From Mnemiopsis leidyi (Eukaryota; Ctenophora; Tentaculata; Lobata; Bolinopsidae), in the NCBI GenBank assembly GCA_000226015.1, contig JH154682.1:24439-69106 (forward strand): a stretch of 44,668 bases of DNA, given 5' to 3'. Of the stretch, positions 20,364 to 34,239 are shown in pieces. A program made the position numbers and the translations under genes. A model generated the notes under the pieces. It did no database searches, was not told where the DNA came from, and saw only the letters and a program-made list of their open reading frames with translations. The stretch's first letter is position 1. Each line of letters starts with the position of its first letter.

Positions 20364-23300
20364 TCACTGATCGTTCCGAAGGCGAGGTGAGCCACACTCG
20401 CAGCAAAACTTAGCAGTCTTTACGGGGTACTTGAACCCACAGTCGTAACAGAACGGTGGGTTTCTGCTGCCGGGTTCGTCACGTGGCCCGCGCGGTCCTC
20501 CGCTACCTGCACGTGCGGTGGGCGTGTCGCTCCACGTGCCTTTAGCGCTCGACACTCTGAGGGAATGTGAGATAAGAAAAGGAAATTTTTCTAAGTTTTC
20601 TGATCTGTAGAACAGCAGGGATATCAGACACCTTTCTTTATAGTTTAAACTTTATACAATTGTAAAACTTTGTACAATTGTATTCTAAAACGTTGGTATC
20701 ACAAACATGATAACAACGATAAACATGAATTTTAGATTTGCCATTCAAGTTTTGGTATCACAAAGCAACAATCAACATCCGAATTCCCAATAGGGAATAC
20801 CCGTCGATATATCTATATCCAGTTTCCAGTTTCCATTTAAGTCCCACGCAAAGTTACCTACCGCCCTCATGGCATGAATCAATATTCAAGGTTTACACAT
20901 TTTGGTAATTTACCTGCAGTGTCTTTATTGTTTAGTTTCTGTTTACCAAGTAAATATTATTCCACGTGCATTCGTACAATGTATATTGTAGAATGTACAA
21001 TGTACATCGTATTCGTACAATGCATATTGTAAAAATTCTCTATGTACATTGTAAAATGTACAACATAAAGTGCACAAATACAATGTAAAATCTAAAGTGT
21101 ATAATGTACAATCTAAAGTGTACACTTAGAAAGTGTACAATCTACAACCTAAAGAGTAGAATGTACAATATAAAGTGTACAATGTATAACGTACAATGTA
21201 AAGTGTACAATGAACAACATAAAGTGTACAATGAACAACATAAAGTGTACAATGTACGCTGTAAAATAAACTGACCCCCACTCAGGATGTCCTGTACAGA
21301 ACTACGAGACCTACTAACACCGGGTGCTATAAAGGTGTTAACTATCACCCTGTTTCTCGACCTGCTCTCCTTCAGCGGGACAGTGTACCACTACCTGGGT
21401 GTGGTGAACCTGTACAACCTGATAGAGGACCCCACACTCTACATAAAATTTACAGCGGTGTTCTCCACCGTAACCGCTCTCCCCACGTCCCTCCTTAACG
21501 ACATGTTGTACAAGATACCTCCCGCTCAACTCATGCCAGCTCTGTACTTTGTAAAGGGAACGTCTCTCTTTCTCTACGGTGTTATCATGTATCAGAGCTC
21601 CTGGGACCCTTACCTGAAACTGGGCCTGGCGTTCATCGTCCTGACTCCTCTACACTTCGCAGCTAACTTCGACAACAACTACTTCGAGCGACACCTCTAC
21701 GTGGAGCTGAGCAGGAAGTACGGCGTGAAGTTGGGGATAACTAACTCCGGGAGGTCGATTATCGGAAGTGCCACTGCCGGGGTTCAGGTCGTTGTTGTAG
21801 GTATCATCTACAACTCCCTCTCCCTGGAGGACTCCTCTCTCTACCTCTGCTCCTTCTGCTACATCCTGGCTATAACCATGACTATCGTCTCTAGGAAACT
21901 GTTCCAGGATTACCCCGGTGTACCGCAGCGAGAACACAAGACTGTTTCTCTGATCAGCAACCTCAAAACTCAGGTACAGTCCCTCCTCAGGTGCAAGGTG
22001 TTCAAGATCCTGCTGGCCCACGTGCTGGACACCATGACAATATCGCACGCCTACATGTCCCTCTTCTTCCTGAGATCGGGACTAGACGAACTGACGATGA
22101 GTTATGTGACCGGGCTGGCTGAGATACTCCACATTTTCTGTGCGGTGGTGAACATCGTGAAGTATAACTACCGGTGGAGCAGTCGATTTGCGGATATGTT
22201 TATAGTAGGTCACGTGATAGCATTACTGCTGATGGTTTATGTTACAGCGTGTTGGAGTTACGAGGTCCTGGTACCCTGGTTTCTACAGGTGGATGAGGTG
22301 GAACACTCCACCATGCCCGGGTGGATGGTGGGCTACTTTGTCTTGTCTCTCTCCACCAACCTCCTTGTTGGGACTATTAAACTTGTTAAACAAGAGTTCC
22401 TACAGGACAACATTCCATCTGAAGACAGAGGCTCTATAGCAGGTGTTACTAAGTTTATAAGCTTGTCCATCCACATTGCTATATCCGCTGTAAATGTGTG
22501 GCTACCAGATACGTATCTGTATCTGTTTAACTTTGTGATATCGGTTGTGGTACATATTATAACATTAGGTATCATGTTCTCGTATAAGTTTCAAGAGGAA
22601 GCGAGAGAAAAGGATGTGTCTAGCGAGCATGAAGACGAGAGTATGCCGCTAACTTCAAATAAATTTAGCATTGAAGATGAGTCATGAGCATAAAAGTAGA
22701 AAACTGAATTTGACTGTAAAATCTTTGGTTTTGTTATTATATGCTGGTATTTTATTCTTTTGCGACTGTAAACAAAGAAGCAAATATGCCCCTTCTTAAC
22801 GAACATGTGTGTTTTGTAGCGCTGTGAGATAACATAGAAAGAAAAAAATCCAAATAAAAAATGCAACTAACTTTTGTAACAGAAAAAACACAAATAAAAA
22901 TGTAACTAACTTTTGTAACAAAAAAAGAAAAACCCAAAACAAAAAATGTTACAAACTTTCTGGAGGGAGGACCGCCGTTTAGTCGGGCGTTGAGATTGTT
23001 CAACAACTTCTTCTCCGGACGAACAGGTTGATCTTCAGTCTGGAGAAAGTTTTTACTAGGTAAGGTTGTATAGGGTGGATTTGTATCTCTCGTATTTGTA
23101 TCCCTTGTATCCCTTGTATTTGTATCACGTGTATTTGTATCACGTGTATTTGTATTACACGTGAATTACGTGGGTACTTGAACAACTAAACAGCGGTGAA
23201 TTGGCTGATGTGATGATGTTCTAGCACGTGATCAAGTTAACAACCGGTGTGTGAGATGTAATGAGATACATACGTTAATTGTATTTGTAGTTTGTTTTGG

Positions 23301-25673
23301 AGAATTACTGTATAGTGGAGATTTACTGTATAGTGGCACAATCCAATCGTCATTTGCCTACCGGAGTGGATAAAACATGGGTGAATGAAAAAGAAAATGA
23401 TTTTCTGTAAAACTTGTGAACAAAGTATATAAAGGGCGTACATGGTGTTATGAATCAGCTGTGCAATTATCAACAGAGTAAATATGCACATGCGCATTGT
23501 ACAAATCACATAGGATACTTGAGATAAAACCATCTCCTGTTTTCTCCTAACATATAACCTCTAGTTCCCTCCTACAAACCTTGTCTGCGTATCTGCCGGG
23601 GATTCCTGTTCTAGTTGGTGTAGGTGCTGATTTGTTCTCCGTCGCGCGCAGTGTCCGCGAGTGCGGCGCACCTCCCCCTCCGTAGTTTGATGGACTGTAG
23701 TCTGCAGGGATGGCTTGGGCTTAAAACTTTGTTCGTGTTCATATAAACATGTCGTTAGATTCCATGGACCTGCGGATGCCGAGGTCCGTAGAGTACTATT
23801 TTGTTTCTAAGATAAGAGTTTGGTACAGCAGTTAGTACTGCACTCTATAAATAGGGTGTCTGAAAAGTGGTATCCATTACAGTCCTGGATAATGGCAGGT
23901 AGCAGTTATGTTATGAATAGATGGACGTAAGGGAGTTACACAGGTTCAGATATCTTAATTTTACTATTACCAACCTATTGTATTTTGCTTTATATGTTAC
24001 CATTCATGGCCTCCTGACATAACTGCAACTGCCTCAACTGTTTGGCGTTTTCTACATTATGTCAAAGTAGTTGTTTCATAAAATAGAAATAATTTGGGTT
24101 TTACTATCTTTACATATAAATGTACGGAACATATATTATTTTCTATTGGTCTTTTTTGAAAAACTTAGCAACGATTTTTCATAATCATGATATCTACACA
24201 AAGATCAAGTACGGATATTAACACAAGTAATTAAAACAAGTTCATTGTTGATTCTTCATTTAAAACATCACATATTGTAAAGCACTTCATAGCAATACAA
24301 ATAAAATAAATCTCATCTCTGCCAATCAGGCTATTACACGACATGATGGTACCTGTTCTAACGGGAATTCTTGTGTATCGCTGATTTATGTAGCCTACAA
24401 ATAAACCCACCGTCAATACCCCACCAACTTTATCGATTACAAATAAAGTAATATGAGCCATAGAAGATAAGACAAGGAGAAAGGAAGCTTACCTGTGTTT
24501 TTAGTTTGAGCTTGTTGTTGCTGTTCTTTTCGCTTGTCAAATGTCGACTTAAACTGAACATTTTTTAGTTATTTTACTTTCTTTTTAATTACGCCAAGAC
24601 GGATCTAGCTCCCGTTATGATCCCATAAATTTGACTGTGATATTAGTACAATTTTTTAAAGTTTTTTTCATACTTACTCCTTTCATCTTTTCGCGCCTTT
24701 GGGCAGCGACAGATTTGCCTTGGTTACCAACAGGTTTTCTTTTCGCTTGCTCTGCACAGAACTTTATATGCCGCTCAGCAGCATTTGGGTTAAATCTGAA
24801 CGTTTCGAATTAAATTTTTTCGCTTTTTGCAACAATGGTTACACTTTACAGTCGATGTTGGACTATAAAACGTTCTCGAGTGACGTAGTATTGCAAGAAT
24901 ATTTTTAGTTTTGACAAGAAAGCACGTTAAAAGATTCATAACATAAATTCAGTACTTACGATCTGCCACAAGTTGGGCACTGCACGTGATCGGACGGTTT
25001 CTGAGAGGGGGGAGGTGGCGCGATCACCTCTCCGCGCTCCTCCGCTGCTTTAGCTTCGCGTGCGTATCTGATGTTCCTCAAAAACTCCTGGTGCTTTTCT
25101 TTCCAGTCCGACTTTTTGGGCTTTTGTTCCACAACTCGTTCCTGAAAATGTTGTCACATTAACGTAAATTGATATCTTATGCGATACTTTTTAAATTCAC
25201 GAGGAGTTCCAATATAAGTAAAATTTAGACCAATCAAACACTATTGAAAAACACTTCTAATTCTATAATGGGCGACTCGCGGAAATTTGAGATTCGCGAT
25301 AAAAAACACTTATTAAAAACGTCACCACAACTCGTTCCTGAAAATGTTGTCACATTAACTTAAAGTTTTATCTTATGCAATACTTTTTAAATTCAAAAGA
25401 AGTTCTAATATAAGTAAAATTTACTCCAAGCAAACATTATTGAAGAACACTTCTATGATGGAAGACTCGCGGAAATTTGAGTCGAAAACGTCACCGTAAA
25501 CCGTACGTTTTTGGGAGGAAGTTTGATATCAGTACCAGCAACCCTCATCTTCTGAATGTCCATAGGTTTGCGAACTTTAGTGTTGACCTTGTTGCATATT
25601 GGGAGATGCCGCTTCAGGACGTCCGGGTTGAAGGTACGGTAACATGTCGGACATTGGTCTTCTAGAATATTCA
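20364..25673 (-). CDS. ZC2HC1: Zinc finger C2HC domain-containing protein 1 (ZC2HC1-like)
   Basis: Exons on minus, all with GT-AG borders and consistent phase: 25673-25507, 25141-24960, 24795-24678, 24553-24493 and 23701-23580, with a terminal exon of about 20558-20364. The first has a C2HC finger (CPTCYRTFNPDVLKRHLPIC) and then the family's linker with GTDIKLPP. The second has a DWKEKHQEF segment, a PPPPS stretch and the start of finger two (CPTCGRS), which continues in the third (FNPNAAERHIKFC). The last exon carries the conserved C-terminal motif FCYDCGFKYPVKTAKFCCEC. Exon 5 ends in phase 0 but the terminal exon needs one or two carried bases, so a small exon is probably missing from my model within 20560-23580. 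No first ATG exon was found; exon 1 begins TG AAT after CTCTCCAG. Molecular function of the family is poorly known. A transporter gene lies in the large intron on plus. Confidence 0.85.
20950..21265. repeat. Degenerate minisatellite rich in GTACA and AATGTA
   Basis: Roughly 14-22-bp degenerate units built of TGTACAATGTA, AAAGTGTAC and CAACATAAAG repeat up to about 20 bp before the transporter ATG. Many units contain the palindrome TGTACA. Confidence 0.85.
21287..22687 (+). CDS. Multi-pass membrane protein, transporter-like, single exon
   Basis: 466 residues with about ten to twelve hydrophobic segments and a charged, Glu/Asp/Ser-rich C-terminal tail (about 435-466), suggesting a plasma- or endomembrane solute carrier. 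The block PSEDRGSIAGV at about 374 lies between two helices and recalls the SERGxIxGV region of ferroportin (SLC40) and other MFS-fold exporters. The N-terminal helix lacks clear ferroportin residues, so that link is weak. It has no introns and strong C/G third-position bias in its first two thirds. The ATG at 21287 follows CACTCAG plus one G, a 3' splice-site-like context. AATAAA at 22853 could be the polyadenylation signal. It is nested antisense in the ZC2HC1 intron. Substrate unknown. Confidence 0.75.
   Translation: MSCTELRDLLTPGAIKVLTITLFLDLLSFSGTVYHYLGVVNLYNLIEDPTLYIKFTAVFSTVTALPTSLLNDMLYKIPPAQLMPALYFVKGTSLFLYGVIMYQSSWDPYLKLGLAFIVLTPLHFAANFDNNYFERHLYVELSRKYGVKLGITNSGRSIIGSATAGVQVVVVGIIYNSLSLEDSSLYLCSFCYILAITMTIVSRKLFQDYPGVPQREHKTVSLISNLKTQVQSLLRCKVFKILLAHVLDTMTISHAYMSLFFLRSGLDELTMSYVTGLAEILHIFCAVVNIVKYNYRWSSRFADMFIVGHVIALLLMVYVTACWSYEVLVPWFLQVDEVEHSTMPGWMVGYFVLSLSTNLLVGTIKLVKQEFLQDNIPSEDRGSIAGVTKFISLSIHIAISAVNVWLPDTYLYLFNFVISVVVHIITLGIMFSYKFQEEAREKDVSSEHEDESMPLTSNKFSIEDES
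22688..23084. other. 3' flank of the transporter
   Basis: A-rich. A short tandem AACTAACTTTTGTAACA occurs near 22864 and 22903, with a diverged third unit. No gene is seen. Confidence 0.5.
23085..23165. repeat. Short minisatellite with CACGTG E-box palindromes
   Basis: GTATTTGTATC-type units repeat about six times. Later units carry CACGTG, a typical bHLH binding palindrome. Confidence 0.7.
25131..25496. repeat. ZC2HC1: Tandem duplication spanning a ZC2HC1 exon-intron border
   Basis: 25131-25326 and 25327-25496 are diverged direct copies. Both start with ACAACTCGTTCCTGAAAATG and end with AAAACGTCACC. The unit includes the acceptor and first 11 bases of ZC2HC1 exon 2, so the intron holds a second, apparently decoy, acceptor. 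Confidence 0.9.
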
Positions 25674-25679
25674 CTGGAG

Positions 25680-26937
25680 AGAATGAGGGGGTGGCAACTA
25701 AAAATACTCTAAAAAACTCTATATCAATTTGGGAATTTTAGGGTCACTATTGTGTTTTTTGGGGGACACGTGCCTGACAAATGACAATCCAATGTATCTA
25801 TTTATATCGCAAGGCTTGGAAGTCTTATTTGGTAGTGCAAAATAAGATTAAAGAAACAAGTTTAATAAGCAGGATAAATGAAAGATGGGCACAAAAAGAT
25901 GATACCTACTTAAATTGTACCTACTGGACATTTTGGTGTTTTAGACCTGTCTTTCCCAATCAGTGGCAGTGAAAGGAACAGTTCTCGACCTTTCCCTTTC
26001 AGCGCAGTCAGCAGTGCGTCATGAATCTACCACGTCACTCGACTACATAGCTACACAAAACATACAAACGTAGTTTATATACTGCAATAGAAACTGCAAT
26101 AAAGCTAACTGAGAGAAAGAGTTAAACAGAGCATTCGACATGCACACACTTGTTCGATCTTATTCTACTTATTTTCACGTTGATTGCAATTCAAACATGT
26201 TACTATTACTACGTCATATGTGTGAAAATATTGGGAGTAATGTGATATAAAACCTTGACAACTGAATCTCTCGTTTCCCTAGATACCGCAATAACGCTGT
26301 TGTGGTATCATGGCAACACGGACAATTATGATCTTAAGAGCTATGTCTGCGGAAAATAAGATGGTAACGACTTCTTAGTCTATTAATAGTGCAGAGTGTA
26401 TCATGCTACAATAAGCTCTAGCAGTAGACAGACGTTAGCAATAATTATTTCTAACTTGCTTACATAGGTAATGATAAGTAATGATATTTCCGTAATTTTA
26501 ACTCAATTGGCAAATTTAACGTTCAAAAAGTTTAGAGCAATTTAACATCTAAAATGTCATCTAAAATGTCTTTAACATTCTTAGAAGTATGGAAACATAA
26601 CCCGATTTTCGCATTGCGTTATCTAAAGAGTGAAGTGAGAAGTAATTTAGGGTAAGTTCATTAGATACGAAATTCTAGTACTCGTTTGCCGCCAACAGCG
26701 AGAATTTCGCCACACGTGGATTTGTGGCGCGTGCATGATACAAACCAGGCACAATGGAAAAGTCATATAAAGATTTCTATCGCGCGTTACATTTAGTGCA
26801 TTCGAGCAGCCGTTTTAATAAGGGTCGGTGCCATAGCAAGCGGCAAGCCAAGACTAAGTTGAGACAAAGCAATGAGCAATTTAAGCATGTTGTCTAAATA
26901 AGGAATTCTACTCCGCCATAACGAGAAACTGTTCAGG
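25680..26937. other. Spacer between divergent ZC2HC1 and GALNS
   Basis: Should contain both promoters. A CATATAAAG TATA-like box lies at 26763 and a CACGTG E-box at about 26715. No other gene is seen. Confidence 0.4.
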
Positions 26938-31482
<4,545 letters not shown>

Positions 31483-31982
31483 GATAGATTATGTGCGAGG
31501 TTCCCTTTTTTACCGTTTGTAGAGAGAACTGAAATAATATTATATTCGAGCAACTCATGCAAGTGACAAACTGATTTTTGTCACGTCTGTACAATGTATA
31601 TTTACTTGACTTGTAAAATTGTGATTAATGCAAAATGTGTTGGATGTAAAAATGTGTTTAATGCACTCGCAAACATGGACAAAAATGTGTGTAAAATATA
31701 AGACTTTATCAAATAATGTAAAAATGTAAAATACTATAACTATTTTGGGCAGTTTTCATAAGTCACACAGTTGGAAATTTTTCATGATTAAAGTTAAAAT
31801 GTTTCAATCCATACGACCGAAAATGTATAACAGAATCAAATCTAAATTTAGCCAAACCATCTCATCGAAACAACATAAATCACGACAGGTGAATAAAGAG
31901 CACAACGAATCTTCATTATTCAGGATAATGAACCGATTAAATAATTGAGATAAAAACCTATATATTACCTTATTTCACTTCA
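31483..31982. other. Convergent 3' ends of GALNS and UXT
   Basis: AT-rich, with repeated AAAATGTGT-like motifs near 31625-31690. The open frame at 31745 has no recognisable content. Confidence 0.5.
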
Positions 31983-32504
31983 TCAACTAAAAGGATCATA
32001 CCTAGGTTTAGAAGATTGTGAACTCACTCCTTGCAACTCCGCCAAAGCCCCAATGATAAGTTTTATTCTCGCTTTAATATCAACACTCTTATCAGTTAGC
32101 CGTTCTGATTTCACGGTCAACTGATCGATCTTTTTCTTCAAAAACTTCAGAGCTTCCTCGAAGGTGAGCTGCACATGGAGGCCCATCCCAACATCTACAT
32201 AGATAAACTCAGTGCTCTTCACCTCAGCCTGCATGTAGAAATTACATCCCACATCAATCATCTCCTTGATGGGTCTGGTTTCTACAGTTTTGAGGCGCTC
32301 TATGGACGTTTGCAGCTTCATGTATTCCGCAATCTCATCGTACATCTTGTCTCGTTCCTCTAGCACGTGTTTGAGGTCGTTTTTTAGAACTTCATTCACA
32401 AACTCCTCGTATTTTAGTACTTTGTCGGAGATCGGCTGGGAGGAGTCCATCGCTTCGTTGTCCATCTCCACACTTTCCGGGTTAAAGTCATAGTAGTTCG
32501 ACAT
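31983..32504 (-). CDS. UXT: UXT, prefoldin alpha-like co-chaperone
   Basis: 173 residues in one exon with the alpha-prefoldin layout: N-terminal coiled coil (VLKYEEFVNEVLKNDLKHVL), beta-hairpin region (DVGCNFYMQAEV, IYVDVGMGLHVQLTFEEALK) and C-terminal coiled coil ending in ALAELQG. These match animal UXT (157 in human), a subunit of the R2TP/prefoldin-like complex also described as a transcription cofactor. Two starts are possible, 32516 and 32504. I choose 32504 because TTTTCTAG plus one G directly precedes it and looks like a 3' splice site. The last few codons contain AGGTATGA, a possible donor, so a short final exon cannot be excluded. The 5' flank is a 35-bp tandem repeat. Confidence 0.9.
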   Translation of the reverse strand: MSNYYDFNPESVEMDNEAMDSSQPISDKVLKYEEFVNEVLKNDLKHVLEERDKMYDEIAEYMKLQTSIERLKTVETRPIKEMIDVGCNFYMQAEVKSTEFIYVDVGMGLHVQLTFEEALKFLKKKIDQLTVKSERLTDKSVDIKARIKLIIGALAELQGVSSQSSKPRYDPFS

Positions 32505-32865
32505 CCTAGAAAACATGAATATATTACAATATACGACATCCTAGAAAACATGAATATATTACAATATACGACATCCTAGAAAACATGAATATATTAAAAT
32601 ATACGACATCCTAGAAAACATGAATATATTACAATATACGACCTCCTAGAAAACATAAAAATATTACAATATACGACCTCCTAGAAAACATGAATATATC
32701 AAAATATACGACATCCTGAAAACATGAATATATTAACATATACGACATCCTGAAAACATGAATATATTAACATATACGACATCCTAGAAAACATGAATAT
32801 ATTTCAATATACGACATCCTGAAAACATGAATAAATTACGATATACGACATCCTAGAAAACATTA
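32501..32865. repeat. 35-bp tandem repeat abutting the UXT start
   Basis: About eleven 34-35-bp units (ACATCCTAGAAAACATGAAT plus ATATTACAATATACG on plus) start within the UXT initiation region. On minus each complete unit contains TTTTCTAGGATGTCG, the same as the UXT acceptor and start codon context. Several units near 32711-32780 have lost the TAG. Confidence 0.95.
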
Positions 32866-33129
32866 AATTATGATAAAATTTTCACGAAATAGGGGATATC
32901 AGTTGAAGCCACATGGCCAGTTGTCAAGAGCACATTTAAATGAACTTGCAACAAAAATTTGCACGTTACAGTATTGGGCAATCTGGGCTAGGCTCATTGC
33001 TGATAGTTTGCTATCTCAAAAGATTCATACGTTAAATTTGTCTGATTAATGATCAAATACATTTTCTCAATAAACTTGAAACGTAGACGTAGGGTTGTTA
33101 TCGGCACACAAAATAAATATTTTAAAAGA

Positions 33130-33235
33130 TTCTTCTCGCTCAAAGTTTCTCCACACAGAAAGTTTCTCCTCGCTGAAAGTTTCTCCTCCCTTAAAGCTTC
33201 TCTTCGCTAAAAGTTTCTCCTCGCTGAAAGTTTGA
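33130..33235. repeat. Degenerate 19-bp minisatellite
   Basis: About five units of the form CTCGCTGAAAGTTTCTCCT, overlapping the end of the degenerate ORF at 33191-33505. Confidence 0.8.
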
Positions 33236-33505
33236 TGAGTGCCCTGTTCCTGTCGCAGTCATGAGAACCTTGAAAACAGCAAAACAGGAAAAGAATGGTG
33301 CTATATTCGGCTCATGATCAATAACATACTCCTCACTGCACTCTCCACATCTGGCAGGCATCATAGCCTTGAAACCCAAGTAAATACGATCCATCAGAGT
33401 TGGCTTCGTAAAGATCTTGAAATTGTCCTTGTCAGCTAGAGGAATTCCCAAAAACTCAGCGCACTTTTCAAGTATCAACACGTTAAACTGATCAAGACAT
33501 TTCAT
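33191..33505 (-). pseudogene. Frameshifted Cys/His-finger fragment, probably transposon-derived
   Basis: A 104-codon frame with a Cys-x2-Cys motif (MPARCGECSEEYVI) and a further Cys (FFSCFAVFK). A shift of one base at about 33270 then gives SHDCDRNRALIK, which would complete a zinc-finger-like pattern. Short finger proteins of this layout occur in ORF1 or accessory regions of invertebrate retroelements. No homolog could be named and no flanking exon was found. Confidence 0.4.
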
Positions 33506-34239
33506 ATTTGCTGAACGAGACTGAGTAGATTCAAAGGCAGAAATAACAGGCCTAACTGTCAGATCAGCTTCTGAATCATTTTCCCGATGATAACCTTGAC
33601 TTTTTCACTGTCATTTTCCTAAGAATTCTTCGCCATAGTTGCTGGTACAGTGTATATACACGATGATATGTATTCAGTATACACACAGCAGTAGCCGTTG
33701 ATGGTTAGAGATAAGCTTGTGAAATGCAGATAAGAGAGCTGCTAAAACGATGCAAAAGCAAATTGCAATATCAGCAGAATAATTGTTTAAATGTTTGACT
33801 TCCTTTTTGATCTCTGTTTTGATAAAGTTTCCATTTTCCAGCTGATGTTCATTCAAATTATTGAGAACTTGTAACAGCCTTGAAGATTTCGGAAATTTGG
33901 TTTGGTTATGGATAATTAATCAACAATTTTTGTGATAAGTGCACTGAATGACATTAAATTGACATACAGATGTTTAATACTATTACTACTGACAAATTGC
34001 TCAATTAATAATAATAAAACACAAAAGATATAATATAGGTAATGGTCAGTACAATTCAAATTAAAAACCTACCAATCAAAACTGAACAGCTGGTAGTCAA
34101 AAACATCTCGACATTCTTAAAAACCTCAATAATTCAACGATAGGTACTTGATATTATAGTGCAGGTCATGTAAGCTTTAAGTATGTAAAAGTTATTAAAA
34201 TTATCATCAAAATTGAACAAATTTAATTCACGCTATGTT
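33506..34239. other. AT-rich spacer
   Basis: No gene or repeat is supported. Confidence 0.5.

Noticed and set aside
21650..22048. 132-codon antisense frame over the transporter
   Set aside because: It is a shadow of the biased coding strand.
32501..33235. CRISPR-like array
   Set aside because: The repeats are directly contiguous 35-bp and 19-bp tandem units without unique spacers, and the DNA is animal.
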